The notes under the pieces: model-generated
What the model was told of the DNA's origin: nothing
Databases searched by the model: none
The model's input: only the letters and a program-made list of their open reading frames with translations
Assembly: GCA_030490835.1 (NCBI GenBank)
Contig: CM059973.1
Coordinates: forward strand, 49,976,008 to 50,040,007
Direction of reading: 5' to 3'
DNA length: 64,000 nucleotides
Source: Annona cherimola
Taxonomy: Eukaryota; Streptophyta; Magnoliopsida; Magnoliales; Annonaceae
Part shown: positions 42,388 through 54,536 of the stretch, in pieces
Layout of the letters: the number at the start of each line of letters is the position of its first letter
Position numbering within the stretch: the stretch's first letter is position 1
Program-made: the position numbers and the translations under genes

Positions 42388-43470
42388 TTCATCACCAAAT
42401 GTGGATCACTTCCAGGGAGACAAAACTGCAGCAAAAGTACTCCAGTCGAAGTTTTATTGGCCATCTTTATTTAAAGATGCTCATCTATATGTCAAAAAGT
42501 GCGATCAATGCCAGCGTACGGGAAATATATCGAAGAGACATGAAATGCTGCTCACTAATATCATTGAAGTGGAGATCTTTGATGTATGGGGTATCGACTT
42601 CATGGGGCCCTTCATCCCTTCTTTTGGCAATCAATACATTTTGGTTGCAGTGGATTACGTATCCAAATGGGTTGAAGCAATACCAACTCCAGCGAGCGAT
42701 GCTAAAACGGTTCTCAAGTTTGTAAAGAAGAATATCTTTACTTATTTTAGCACTTTGCTTGGAAGTTCACACTTTTGTAACCGGCAATTCATGGCGATCT
42801 TGAGCAAATATGGAGTACGCCATAGGGTAACCACAGCATATCATCCACAAGCCAATGGATAAGTCGAGTTGGCCAACAGAGAACTAAAATAAATTTTGGA
42901 GAAAACAATTGGGTCATCTCGTAAGGATTGGTCTATCAAGTTGGATGACGCGTTATGGGCATATCAAACCGCCTATAAAACTCAGTTTGGAATGTCTCCT
43001 TACCAGCTGGTGTACGAAAAAGCTTGCCATCTGCCACTTGAGTTGGAGCACAATGCCTATTGGGCAATCAAGAAGCTAAACCTGGATATGCAACAAGCTT
43101 GTGAGCATCGACTGCTGCAGCTTAATGAACTAGATGAATTCAGAATGCAGGCTTATGAAAATGCCAAGATCTACAAGGAGAAAGTGAAGAAATGGCGTGA
43201 CAAAAAGATCATGCCGAGGAAATTTAAGCCAGGCCAAAAAGTCCTGCTTTTCAATTCCCGATTGAAGTTGTTTCCAGGGAAATTCAAGTCGTGATGGTCA
43301 GGGCCATTTATTGTGTTAAAAGCAACTGAGCATGGGGCAGGGTAAGTGTTCAATGAGACGTCAGGTGACAGTTTTGTTGTGACTGGGCAGCGATTGAAGC
43401 ATTATATGGGGGACGATCTGCAGCGTTGCAAGGAGGTGGTGTTATTGAAAAATCCGTAGAAAGGTAAAAT
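42388..43470 (+). pseudogene. Athila integrase
   Basis: Zinc-finger part DHFQGDKTAAKVLQSKFYWP and CDQCQRTGNISKRHEM, core with VWGIDFMGPFIPSFGNQYIL and DYVSKWVEAIPT, then YHPQANG-VELANRELK and the C-terminal [20 protein letters not shown] region. Where the second catalytic Asp is expected (SDGGSHF in relatives) the sequence reads LLGSSHF, so the catalytic triad is incomplete. In-frame stops at 42860, 42890, 43292 and 43342 are mostly C-to-T type changes. Frame is otherwise kept from 42401 to 43294. Confidence 0.87.
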
Positions 43471-43474
43471 ATCG

Positions 43475-43514
43475 GGCTGAGGACATTAAACTTAGCACTA
43501 AATGGGAGACAACC
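43475..43514 (+). promoter_or_regulatory. Conserved Athila post-coding motif
   Basis: GGCTGAGGACATTAAACTTA, then GCACTAAATGGGAGACAACC, the counterpart of 36213-36256. Confidence 0.7.
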
Positions 43515-44381
43515 ATTACTCTTTTCTTATTTTATTAATTTGCAGGATTTTCTTTGGAAATGCGTAGCAGCTCATGATCATGGATGTCACGCAACGAAGG
43601 TCGTGTGAATTCCCTCTAAGCACCAATGTTCAAGTTATAGGTAAGCAAGGAAATATTTTAGGGGCCAAATTCAAAGAAGCAACTGAAGAGCAGTGGAGCT
43701 GCAGCGCCCCGGCGCCGTGATGATGATCCTGGAATTTTTGGAGCCTGCAAGTGGTGCCTAGGCCTCACAGCGTCTACGCCTCGGTGCCGATTCGTGGCCG
43801 TTTTTCTCCTCCTCCTTCCTCTCCAAGCCCTATCAACTCCATTCTACTCTATTCCAACTCCATTACTCTCCCATTTCTTCCCCAATCTCATCTCCACTTC
43901 ATCTTTTTCTTCTTCCATTCCATTTCTACATCTTCCCCATTTTTAGATCCCACTCAAATCAAGCCTCTCCATCTCCAAACCTAAGCCTCATTCCTACCAT
44001 ACATTCCCTCTCCATTTTCCCTTCATTTCCTCTCATTTCATCACCTATTCTCTTCCCCATTTTCAGTCGGCGCCGGATTTTCGAAGACAGCCAATCGGCG
44101 CCTAGGCGTCACCCATCTGCTCCCCGGCGCCAGTGCAGATAGCCCGCAACATTCAAAGTTTACAAGCAAGGAACCGGGTAACGCCTCTTGATCTTTGATT
44201 GGATTTCTATTCTTCATATTGTGGATTCCTTATGTTAGTTGAATGCAAATTTGGTGCTTTGGGAGTGAAATTTTGTGATTGGAATGTGGTTGAAAGTTTG
44301 GTTTGGAGTTGGCGTGATTGAATTGCATGCGATTGGTTGTGGTTTGGCATTTTTGGTGGGTTGTTTTATATATTGGAGATA
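43515..44381 (+). other. Spacer between integrase and second ORF
   Basis: Non-coding, CT-rich in the middle (43800-44060). It carries GGCGCC/CCTAGGCG palindrome variants (43710-43720, 44070-44130) like those in the LTRs. Confidence 0.6.
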
Positions 44382-45483
44382 TGACCTCCTCATCCTCTAC
44401 CAAAAGGAAGAAAATCCAAGACCCAGTGGATTTGATGCTAACTGCTTTTATCTCAGCTCAGGCATTTAAACGGTATATAGATTCGTTACAAAAGAGACAT
44501 CTTATACCTGAGCATGGGATAAAGATAGATTCCTTCTTCGACCATTTTTTCAATGAACTAAAGGCCCGGGGTGGCAAAAGTTCATGGAACAATCACAGCC
44601 AGCCATTGTACCAGTGGTTAAGGAATTCTATGCAAATGCGGTGGAGCATGATCAGGGCAAGGTCAAAGTCTGCGGCAAGATAATCCCGTTTCACCTACAA
44701 GCAATCAACGCCTTTTATGATACGCCTAATATTAATCGCCTGGATCAATATGATGAACTATTGGAGGGAGAAGAAAGGGATATCAATGCTATCACCAGGG
44801 ACTACTGTGAAAGGCCACCCACGTGGAAATCGACGGGAGGGCAACTAATATCTTTCAATCGCAGGGATCTACGATATCATGGGAAGATGTTGTTCTACTT
44901 TATCTCGGCCAAACTTATGTCGTCGACCCATGTGAACAGGTTACTATGGATAGGGCGCTTCTCCTGCACGCCATCTACTCTGGTCTATCTATCGATGTGG
45001 GGAGGCTCCTATACAACTAGATATGCGCCAATGCTAAGGCACCTCGATGTAGTTATTGGTTCCCGTCGCTTATCACAAGGCTATGCAAAAGAGCAGGAGT
45101 CCGACAGGAGGCCGAAAAGAAGTGTTGAATTGCCAGGCCATCGTGGATGATCTATCGTTTCGTGCACCGCCCTGAGTTCGAACTGCCGCCAACCTTCCAA
45201 AAGCACAACCACCTGCTGCCTCCTATCTCAACCACCATTGACCAGTGAGAGGTTAACCAACCTGGAGAACTTAATGGCAGCCCAAGCCCGGTTTCTGCAG
45301 TAGTCTAATCGGGTTACGGAGGCGCATTTTCTCTGACTTATGGAGGATTGACACCTCCATACGACGACCTTACCTCCATTCGTGTCGACACGTCCCGAGT
45401 TCAGGGCATATTTCGGTCAGTCTTCACAGCAGCCGGGTGAAGAGAGTGAGCATGATGACAATGACTCGACCGCATCCGACACC
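44382..45483 (+). pseudogene. Athila second ORF (putative plant transposon protein domain)
   Basis: Starts MTSSSSTKRKKIQDP at 44382, with FISAQAFKRYIDSLQKRHLI. A frameshift near 44570-44590 leads to PAIVPVVKEFYANAVEHDQG and KIIPFHLQAINAFYDTPNIN (44600-44740). A second shift near 44870-44930 leads to VTMDRALLLHAIYSGLSIDV and LITRLCKRAGV (to about 45110). This order matches the plant-specific transposon protein domain found downstream of gag-pol in Athila elements, often called an env-position ORF. No signal peptide or clear membrane segment is visible. Two shifts and later stops (45299, 45350 region) break it. Function in intact elements is unknown to me. Confidence 0.8.
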
Positions 45484-46635
45484 TAGGGGAGTTTCGGTCC
45501 TTTTTATTTTGTTTTCCATTTTGTATTTCTTTATTAGTTTATGATAATGTAAGTTTCATATAGTTTCATGTGTTGAGGACAATGCATCCCTCAAGTTTGG
45601 GGTGTGTATATAATTCTCGTTTATGAGTTTGTATTTCATGTTTTGAATATATGTGTTAGATTGCATATCATGTCAAAATCTGCCGATGAAAATTATCTTA
45701 TTTCAATCCATTTTGATGAAAATGTGTAAGGTTGAGAAAATTTTTAACTTGAAATTGATTTTGTGAAAAATTGGCAATTCATGTTAAGAACTATGTGTAA
45801 AGGAAATTTGCAAGTGATGTATGAATGAATCGAGCAAATGTCTTAGTACATTGTTATAAATCAATTCCATGCTAATTTTTTCAATTGAAATGATAAGAAC
45901 TGAGTTAAACGGATGTTAACCATGTGCTTTAAGGGAATAAATGGTCTCAGAAATGGTAAAATTTCACAAATTTTTCTAATGGGATCTAAAATGTGTTAAC
46001 TTGCATGTTCAGTACCCCTGCCAAATTTTCAGATAATAAAAGGGGGTGACTAACCTAAGATAAGTAACCGGGACTTGGCATCAACAAATGTCAAGGTTCG
46101 CGTAAAAAGGCAAAGGAAAGTCACAGTAATAACGCTTTAAAAGAAAATTCTCCTCAAATACCCTGAAATATGGTAGGGGAGCCAAAAAAATAAACAAAAG
46201 ATAAAAATATCTCTCTAGATATCCTGAAATATGGTGAGGAGAATCATGCAATAAGTTTGGGGGAGGAAAGAATGTGCAGTTAAGCAAAATGGGATCAAGT
46301 AAATTAATGTCATGTTCTTTGACCAGACAATTTCTTTTGATCAAGAGGAAGACTAGCAGGATTGAATTATGACTTTGGACTAATAATACCGTCATTTAAA
46401 TGTAACTTGATTTGAGAATGAAAGTGAAAACGCATGTCCTACTGTGAGAAATGGATGATTTTTTATGCAATATTTCAAGTTAAGGTTGTTCTTTGTCTTG
46501 TTGAGTAGAGAAATGCGATTATTAGAAGCATAATTGGAATCATGTTGAGTTGACAAAGTCTTTATTCATTCATTCATTCATTTATTTTGTTTTCATGTGT
46601 TGCTCGAGAACTAGCAACATTTAAGTTTGAGGGTG
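45484..46635 (+). other. 3' non-coding region of the Athila element
   Basis: Contains an internal polypurine-like tract (CTCAAGTTTGGGGTGTG, about 45590-45606), two copies of the 30-bp GATATCCTGAAATATGGTGA motif (46151-46180, 46211-46242), and a decayed terminal polypurine tract (TTTAAGTTTGAGGGTG, 46620-46635). No coding frame. Confidence 0.75.
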
Positions 46636-47962
46636 CGATAACTCGCGAAAATGTGAGTTATTATGGCCCATTTCGGATCAACTTTGCATGTTAGTACAAG
46701 AGAACGTGGTTAGTTTGCGTCCATTTAGATTAGTTTTCACTCACTTTGCATTTTAGGAACAATATGTAGTTTTTATGCATTTTTAGTATAAAATAAGCGT
46801 TTATAGTTCATTTATTTAGTTTTAGTTGATTTTGTAGGAAGAACGGGTAACTATCAGCTTGCAAGTGAGTCGAGATGAAGAACCGAGCAAAGTGAAGAAG
46901 CATGCAGGATGGCGCCTAGGCGCCAATCTACAACCTTAGATGGATGTTCCAGAACCTCACACAATGAAAAGCTTCCAGTGAGTTGGCGCCTAGGTGCCAC
47001 TTCACTACCATGCAGAGATATATCGAAAAGCCTCTAAGTCAAGCAGCCTCCAGAGAGTTGGCGCCTAGGTGCCATGGCAAACCTGCACGCGTGTGTGTCT
47101 GCACGTATTTCGTATGGACTAAAGGGGACTTAAATACCTGCTTAGGGATTCATGCCAAAGAGAGCGAGAACCGACAGAGGAGCCAAGGAGAGAAGGAAAA
47201 GGACTTCCGTTTCCATCGCATCTGAAGAGGAGATCCGATCTCATTGGTGGAAACTCACGAGATCCAGTTTTTCTTTTTCTCAATCTATTTCCTTTTCTCT
47301 ATTTATGGGAATACATTCACTTTGGGTTTAATGGGAGTTGATGCCATGTTCTTGAACTAAATTTCCATAGATGGGAAGTTGAGATGAATTGATATCTAAC
47401 TATGTTGTTTTGGTTCTTTATGATTTAGGAATGAATATTTGATTTACTGTATGATTGTGCTGTGTGGATTTACCCTTGCATATGTTGTTTAATATTTTTT
47501 ACAAGATTAGTTACCTTGTAAGATGATTTAATTGCAGGATTCATCCTTGGAAAAGGAAAATCCATGCTAGATTCATGTGTAGGGCATAGACTTCTTTCTT
47601 TGTTAAAGAAAAATATTTAATAGATAGGAATATATCGTTAAACCCTATGTAGTCATGAACAGGTTATGTATTGATCAATTCCATTTCATTTAATTGCATG
47701 GGAACATAGCAATTGGGTGTTATGTAATTAGCTTTATATGTGTTGGAAGCTATATATAAAGATCATTGAACTTGGACTTGGAAATTCCTACACAATCTAA
47801 AGAAAATGAACCAATTCGAACCGAAAGCAACTAAACTAATTAATAACACTAGTTGGACCATATCCTTGTGGGAACGATACTTCACCCACTCTTTATTACT
47901 TGATCGGCATGTATACTTGCGCTAAAATGAGCATTTTAATTAACCATATACGCAGTTTGTCA
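46636..47962 (+). repeat. 3' LTR of the Athila element
   Basis: 1327 bp matching 22782-24289. The first base pair is changed (CGATAAC for TGATAAC), and about 160 bp is missing at 47820. It ends CAGTTTGTCA. GGCGCC palindromes are at 46914-46924, 46984-46997 and 47060-47073. Confidence 0.92.
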
Positions 47963-47967
47963 AATGC

Positions 47968-48084
47968 CGGAAGAACGCCGCTGATGGCGTCGAGCCATTG
48001 GCAGTAGCGGCAACGGTGGTTGGGCGGGACGGTGATGGGAAGCGGCTAGGGTTCCCTAGCTTGGGGAAGAATATGAAAGAAGAA
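47968..48084. other. Short stretch of host sequence between two insertions
   Basis: Continuation of 21900-22781. It ends AAGAA, the target duplication of the next element. GC-rich; nothing recognisable. Confidence 0.6.
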
Positions 48085-48525
48085 TGTAATACCCAAACCC
48101 AAGTAGGGCTCATATAGGTGCATTTAATCTGTAATTATGATTCATGTATGTTTTGGATGATTTTATGATTTAATGATATTTTGCAATTAGAGTTATGATT
48201 AAGAATGGTGATTAAAATTAATCGCCGTAGCCCAATGAGAGTCAATATGACTAAAGTGGCTTAATAAGGATTGAAAAATGTTAATATGTCATGAATAATT
48301 ATTTTAATTATCATGATTTGATTAGTGGAAATTAGAATGATAAATATGGAATTAAGTTGAAAAATACTAGAAAATCCATAACTTGACGCCTATACGTCGG
48401 ATGGAGATAAAATTTGAAAGATAAGTATATGATTATGTGCCCAATGTTATGGATGGATTGGATTATGAAAAATATGATGAGATTAGGATGATAATTATTT
48501 ATTTTCATCCCAAATCCAAAAGTTA

Positions 48526-48806
48526 TGGTGAGTTTGGTTAGAGGTAAAACTTTTAATGAAAAGTTTTTGGAGTAGAAGTTGTCAAATTGATAGAAAATGA
48601 TGTGATATAATAGGGATGATGATGAGGAGTAAAGAGAATAAAGTTAAAATAGATAGGTTAGTTGTGTGGGTAGTTGTGTAGAAATGATTGAAAAGTATGG
48701 TAGTTTGTATAGAAAAATAATTAAAAAATAGAGTAGTTATGGAGAGTAAAAAGTTTTAGAATAAAAAGTTTTTGTTGACAGTTTTTTGCCCCAAACAAAC
48801 ACACCC
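48526..48806. mobile_element. Tourist-like (PIF/Harbinger) MITE, copy 2
   Basis: A 281-bp relative of 2417-2703 with terminal inverted repeats (GGTGAGTTTGGTT; right end AAACAAACACACCC) and TTA on both sides (48523-48525, 48807-48809). The paralogous LTR at 12191-12210 has one TTA (12199-12201) and no insert, giving an empty site. Confidence 0.92.
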
Positions 48807-51424
48807 TTAATTTTAAATAGTTATAACTTGAGTTAGAAAAGTCGTATTGAGATGAAATTTGAAACGGGTAGATAAAATTATATGCTTAACGTTATGAAAG
48901 GGTTGGATTAAGCTAATTATCATGTGAATATGCTTAATCGGAAAAAGGCGCATAGCTTTGACTTTGTGCACCATAAAGTACCATGGCATTTATGTAAAAG
49001 CAAAGGGATTTAAATGCATGTTTAATGGTATATATGAGGTGTCACACAAGGGTAATTTCAAGAGGATTTTATGAATTACCTAAAATGCTAATATCCAAGA
49101 TAGTATCAAGAGGTTTAATGCATGAATTAAAAGACTAATGGCTAGCCTCAAAGAGGCATGGGAGGTGGCAAGCATGTGGTGATGCCCAAGGGATCTCTAC
49201 ATGGATTTTTGATTTTTTAATTTCCTAAGTCAAAACATAGCTAAGCTAAGGGAGAAAGGGCATATAAATGCACATAAATGAGAGTGACTTGGTGACCAAG
49301 AAAGTCATCCCAAACAGCCACGTGGACGCCCAACCTAAGAGAGCTAAGTAGCTCATTTAAGAGCTTGGATTTGGAATTTTGAAAATGAGATAATTACCTA
49401 TTTTACTTAGACATGAATTGGCCATGTCATAAAAGGGATAAGAGGGCATTAAATTACCCTCCAAATGATGTGGCAAGTGGGCCTAAAAATCTGGAAAATG
49501 AAGGGCATAAAAGGAGCTTCCATGGGGATGTTCCAAGAGGGTTAGAGAGAGAAAATTTTGAGGAGCAAAATCCTCTAAGAAAAGAAACAACAAGGATGTG
49601 CCCAAAGCAGCAAGGAGAGAAGGAAAAAGAAGAAGAAGAAAGGAGGAAAAGAAGGAAGGAAAGAGAAGAATCCAAGTTGGGAAAGATTAGATTCAAAGTT
49701 TCCTAGAATTCAAGTAAGTATGATTGAGTTTTGGATTCTTTAATCCTAAGTTTTTCACCTCAAATTATGGGTCATGAATTTGATTCATAATGAACTCTTA
49801 AAGGATGATTCATGATGCCCTTGATTAGGGTATTGAATGAGGATTGAATGGAAAGAATGAATTCAAGGGTTTAAAGGGGTTAAATTGGATGCTAGGCTTG
49901 AATATGATGCCTAAACCTAGCTGGAATTTTCTTAATTCCTCATGTTAAGTTTCTGTTTTGAAGTAATATCATGATTAGATTATGAATCATGATTTAATGA
50001 ATTATATATATTAATTTGGGCATAAGCTGTGGATTTTAAAAAGGACGGGATTTAGGGTTACGTATATGACCCGATTTTCATCTTTTTATGATATGTATGA
50101 AACATGAATTATGCTAATGAGCTTATGGATGCTTTAGAGGGTAAAATACCCTAAGTTAATGATGCATGGGACGTTCAACATAGGGCAGAAAGGATTAACA
50201 CAAATCTAATTTTTGTGGACCCATGATGTAAACGTCTAGAGGGGGGCCAAGATGTGCATGAAAAGTTGCTGTTTTGTGCAACTTAAATTATGAAATTTTA
50301 GTTCATGAAAATAACCTAAATTTGAGTTTAAAAAATCATGATTAATTACTGGAATTTATGGATTAAAAATCTGTTAAGATTTAAGTGTCGAAAGAGATGT
50401 TGAAAGTGTGAAAAAGGGGTCCCAAAGTTACTGTTTTGGAACCCTATGATTAATGGATTAAAATTTCATAAATATACCCTAAATGATATACTAATTAAGG
50501 GGTTTAATCATTCCAAATTATGAGGCAAGTTACTGTTTTGAGAAATTTTAAGAAACATATAACATATGTATTGTAAGATGGGTATATGTGGAAGGATATG
50601 CATAGATAAATGATAAATGACTTATATGATTTGTTAAAATGAAAAAATACATGAAATATGATGAAATGCATGATTAAGTTTCTGTTTAGATGATTAATTA
50701 TAATCTCAAATTTCGAAATTAATATATGAGGCCTAAGACGTCAAAAATGTGCCTAAAATGAGCACCGACATATGAAATATGAAAAATATGTGACTAATGA
50801 TAAATGGGAGGTAATGAACCTCCATATAATGATTTAATGGAAGGGTTATAATGTATTTAAATGTTTACCCTACATAAGGCTATTAAAAATGAATGAATGG
50901 ATGATATGATATATAAGCTATGTTGCTATGTATGAACATCCAACTTGAAATACAAGTGAGTTATGTAAGCTAATAGAAATTATATGGGATATACATATGA
51001 CTTAAGAAATATGAAGTTAAGAAACTTTGCTTGAACTTGATTGTTGAAGTATCAAGTGAGGGTTATCCAAGTGTTTTGAATGATTAAAAGGAGATTAAAT
51101 GCAAGTTGAAAATCCTATGACATATATATGCTTATGTTATTGCGAAATATGAATGGAATGAAGAAAATAAACCACTAACTAAGATTAAATAGTTATGTGG
51201 TTGTCAAAGGCTTATGAGTAAGTCATATATATATGTGTGTGTGATCATTGACAAGGGTGAAGATGGATATGCATTCCAAAGAAAGAATGATTTAAAGTTA
51301 ATGCGTTATGGACCGTATAGGATTAAACCCATATGACACTTATGTGTGAATTGAAGAAAAAGACAAGGCATAAAAGCACAACATATAATGAAAATGTATA
51401 AGGTAATCATGTTTACTTATCGAG

Positions 51425-51468
51425 GAAAAGGCAAGAAAATGATGGAAGACACAAAAGGATTGCCGCAG
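51425..51468 (+). other. Putative LTR mini-exon (giant LTR copy 2)
   Basis: 44 nt between TTATCGAG| and |GTAAGAAAG, aligned with the blocks at 14596, 40402 and 52798 (minus). Confidence 0.4.
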
Positions 51469-51533
51469 GTAAGAAAGCAGGACTTTTGAAAATAATAATT
51501 TATTCTCAAATACAAAAATTCTTTCAAGCTGTT

Positions 51534-54500
51534 TGTGGCACCCCGAACCGAGGCGTCCACATAGTCCTTACTCCAAGATCTTGTAGATTGGTAAATATGA
51601 CTCAGGATTGTTGCCCTGATCATCACATAAACATATACTCATCATCATTCATAATGGAATTATCCATATCATCATAAATCATTAACTTCTCATATTATTC
51701 ATCACTTCATAAGTTCATACAACCTATGTCTTTTTCACCATATCCCATTAGGGCATTTATTCATACAAAAATCTACTAATCTTTGTAGATTCCTCTTTTC
51801 CTTTAGCAACTCATGCCCTTCATCTCTTGTCTTTCCCTATACCTGTCTGAGGTTGGGAAAACAAAACATGAGTTGAAACTCAATAAACAAGCATTTTTCA
51901 TTTTAAATGCATTCTTCTCCATTCGGTAGAAGACACTTACCAAGTGATCAACTACCAACGGAATAGAAACCTTTTCATAAACCATTTTTAAAATCTTTCA
52001 TAAACCATTCATGTAAATCATTCGTAAATGCATTTCTCTCCATTCGATAGGAGACACTTAGCAAGTGATCAACTATCAATAGAATAGAAACCTTTTCATA
52101 AACATTGGATGTGCAAATGCGTCCTTTCCACTCCTGACATAAACCTTCGTGTGCGGGTACGCTAGCCCAAGGAACATCTCACATAACATAGTCCAATCCA
52201 CCGGCTGTCTCCGACTTGGCCTCATCAAGGGGAACCTCTCTTCCTCGTGACGCCTACATGGTTCCTACATGCATGACTTTTGATTTCCCCGGCATTATAT
52301 ACCTCTTACACCAGGTGACTTGTCATTCTTATGTAGAGAATTATTTGTACAATCTCTTCAAAACATCATTTCAAATCCATTCTTTACTTTTCAATCCATG
52401 TATGAAAATGAAATGCATTCATTCACACATAACATTCTTTTGCCTCCACCTCTGGGGAGGACGTCGTCGGCACACAGCCCATACGACTCGGCAATAGTGA
52501 AGGGGGACCCTCTGATCCGCGTTCTACCTCCACCAAAGTCTCTTCATTATACATCATACATGTGTACATGTCCATGAACATCACATGACATCAATATGCC
52601 GGCATGACTTTTCATAAAAACTCATAAACATTCATCATTTCAAAACATTATAGGAATGGTTACCCTTAAACACATTTTATAAATACTTGAGAATAAAATC
52701 ACATTTTCAAAGTTGTGCTTGCTTACAAATCATCATTTTCAAAAGGATTGCTTGCTTACCTCCTCAATTTGTGTCATCCACCTTTTCATTTCCTTTTCCT
52801 ATACAAGGAAAAATGATATTTTATTTATATCATTTCATGTCTTAGTTTATTTTCCATGCATGCTTTATAATCATTCATTACCTGATTTCTATAGAGGTTA
52901 ATCCTATAAATATACTTGGTCATTACCTCCTTAGATGGATTTTTATCCATAAATCCTTTAAAAATTCCATCCATATATCCTCATAAATATATAAAAATAA
53001 ATCTCAATTTTTCCCAAAATACGATGTTCACTGTTCATAATTACTGTTCATGTACTGTAGTAAATTACTGTAGCAAATCACTGTTCACCTAAGGTTACTG
53101 TTCATGGGTTCCAAAAATTGATATTTTTCCCAAAAATAAAAAATATCATTACGTAGCTTATGCTTAGTATATCATGAAAAATTTCATACATTTGAATTTA
53201 TCATCATTTACTTGGCTAAATAAATCATTTTCTCCATATTCTAAAAATCAATATAATTCACTTAAGCATAATCCTTAATTCCAAAAATCATGAAATTAAT
53301 ATATCATCATTCCAACATCATATTTATCATATTAATTCATCCCAAATAATCATTATCAATTTTGGAGTGTTATTTACACATATTATATGATATCTTCCCG
53401 AATGCTCTATCTTTGCTCCAAATTTTCTATGTTTCGGCATAATTCCAATTAAGCATTATAACTTTACTTATTTTCTCATGTTTAGGCATTATCTAAGTAT
53501 GATTTTACCTTAATTAACACCCAAAAGAAATTTGGAAAGAAATCACTTACCCGAAGTGAAGATATCCTTCTTTTTCTCACACTTTCTCTCTCTAACTTTC
53601 TCCTTTTCTTTCTCCTCAAGGCTAAAACGTGGTGGGGGTGAAAAATGCTCAAATGGAGCTGGGACGAAGTTCCTTGGACGTTCACCCCTGCCCCCTATTT
53701 ATACTTTTTGATTTTTCATCAAATTGGAATTTACCCCCTTGCTTGAGGTATTAAATTGTAAATGTATTTTTTTCTAATTTCCAAAAGGTGCTTTGAGCCA
53801 TGTGCAGCCACCCTAGCTACTGTTCACGCCCCCCCTATGGCAGCCCTAATTTTCTTGATTTTTTAATTTATTAAAATTATTTATTTTAAGCTAATTCAAT
53901 CCTAACCGTTGATTCTTGATGAGGATGATTTTAGGCCATTGGATTTTGGCCCCAAAAGTCCATGCATGTCCACATCCTAGCTGCTCCTTGCAGATATGCA
54001 TTTAATTTTTTGATTTTTAATTAATTAAAAATAACCCAAAAGTCAAATTATAATTAATGAAAAAGTGAAGCTACTTTTTGATCTCCAAATGACGTTTAAT
54101 CTTGATCCTTAATTCATAGTTTTTTATCAATCTTGGACCACTCATCATGTTCATCATCATATTTTGGCCATCCATAAAAAATTTCATCTCAATCCGACGT
54201 CCGGATTGCAAGATATGAATTTTTCTTCATTTTCTTAACAAAAATCCATAAAAATCCGAAAATTATTATTTTAATCCAAAAAGCACTTTTGTCCTTTAGT
54301 GGGAAGCTTCCTTTTTCGTCTTTTATGGTTAAGTTAATCTAAAGTGATTAACTTAACATATTCCTTAATCCCACGTTTCACTATTCACGTGCACTATTCA
54401 TCCGAATTTCATAATTAATTATTTTATGCTCTATTCCCACATATTTTCATACTCATTAATATATATTTTATTAATATATAACCTAGGGTTTAAAACCCCA

Positions 54501-54536
54501 GGGTTTCATACACGTGTGTAAGATCGGAGTTTCACA
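51534..54536 (-). mobile_element. Solo LTR of chromodomain family, inverted
   Basis: 3003 bp, plus-strand start TGTGGCACCCCG and end GGAGTTTCACA, flanked by CTGTT (51529-51533) and TTGTT (54537-54541), 4/5 identical. In its own sense it resembles 31185-41255: TATAAATAGGG (53703 leftward), first-exon end CTTCGG|GTAAGT (exon end 53551), acceptor TATAG| (52800-52799), 39-nt block (52798-52760), donor GTAAGCAAG (52759), GC-rich block (52560-52440), acceptor near 51846. A direct duplication of about 75 bp lies at 51908-51982 and 52028-52102. Confidence 0.88.
52760..52798 (-). other. Putative 39-nt LTR mini-exon (inverted solo LTR)
   Basis: Same length as 40402-40440, with conserved GAAAAGGAAA, AAGGT, GACAC and TGAG. 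The flanking signals are TATAG| and |GTAAGCAAG on the minus strand. Confidence 0.5.

Larger units (their letters stand above)
22782..47962 (+). mobile_element. Athila-type Ty3/gypsy element (dead, nested)
   Basis: LTRs at 22782-24289 and 46636-47962, with flanking 5-mers AATGT (22777-22781) and AATGC (47963-47967), a 4/5 TSD. Sense order: LTR, tRNA-Asp primer site, gag, [inserted gypsy element 25907-41255], end of gag, protease, integrase, conserved post-pol motif, second ORF, 3' region, LTR. RT and RNase H are deleted between the protease and integrase. The primer site, the AVTLRSGRQL Gag motif and the DLGASINLM protease identify the Athila group. Without the nested part it is about 9.8 kb. 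Confidence 0.93.

Noticed and set aside
43751..43984. 77-codon Ser/Pro/Phe-rich frame before the Athila second ORF
   Set aside because: CT-rich spacer composition; does not match the N-terminus of the downstream ORF.
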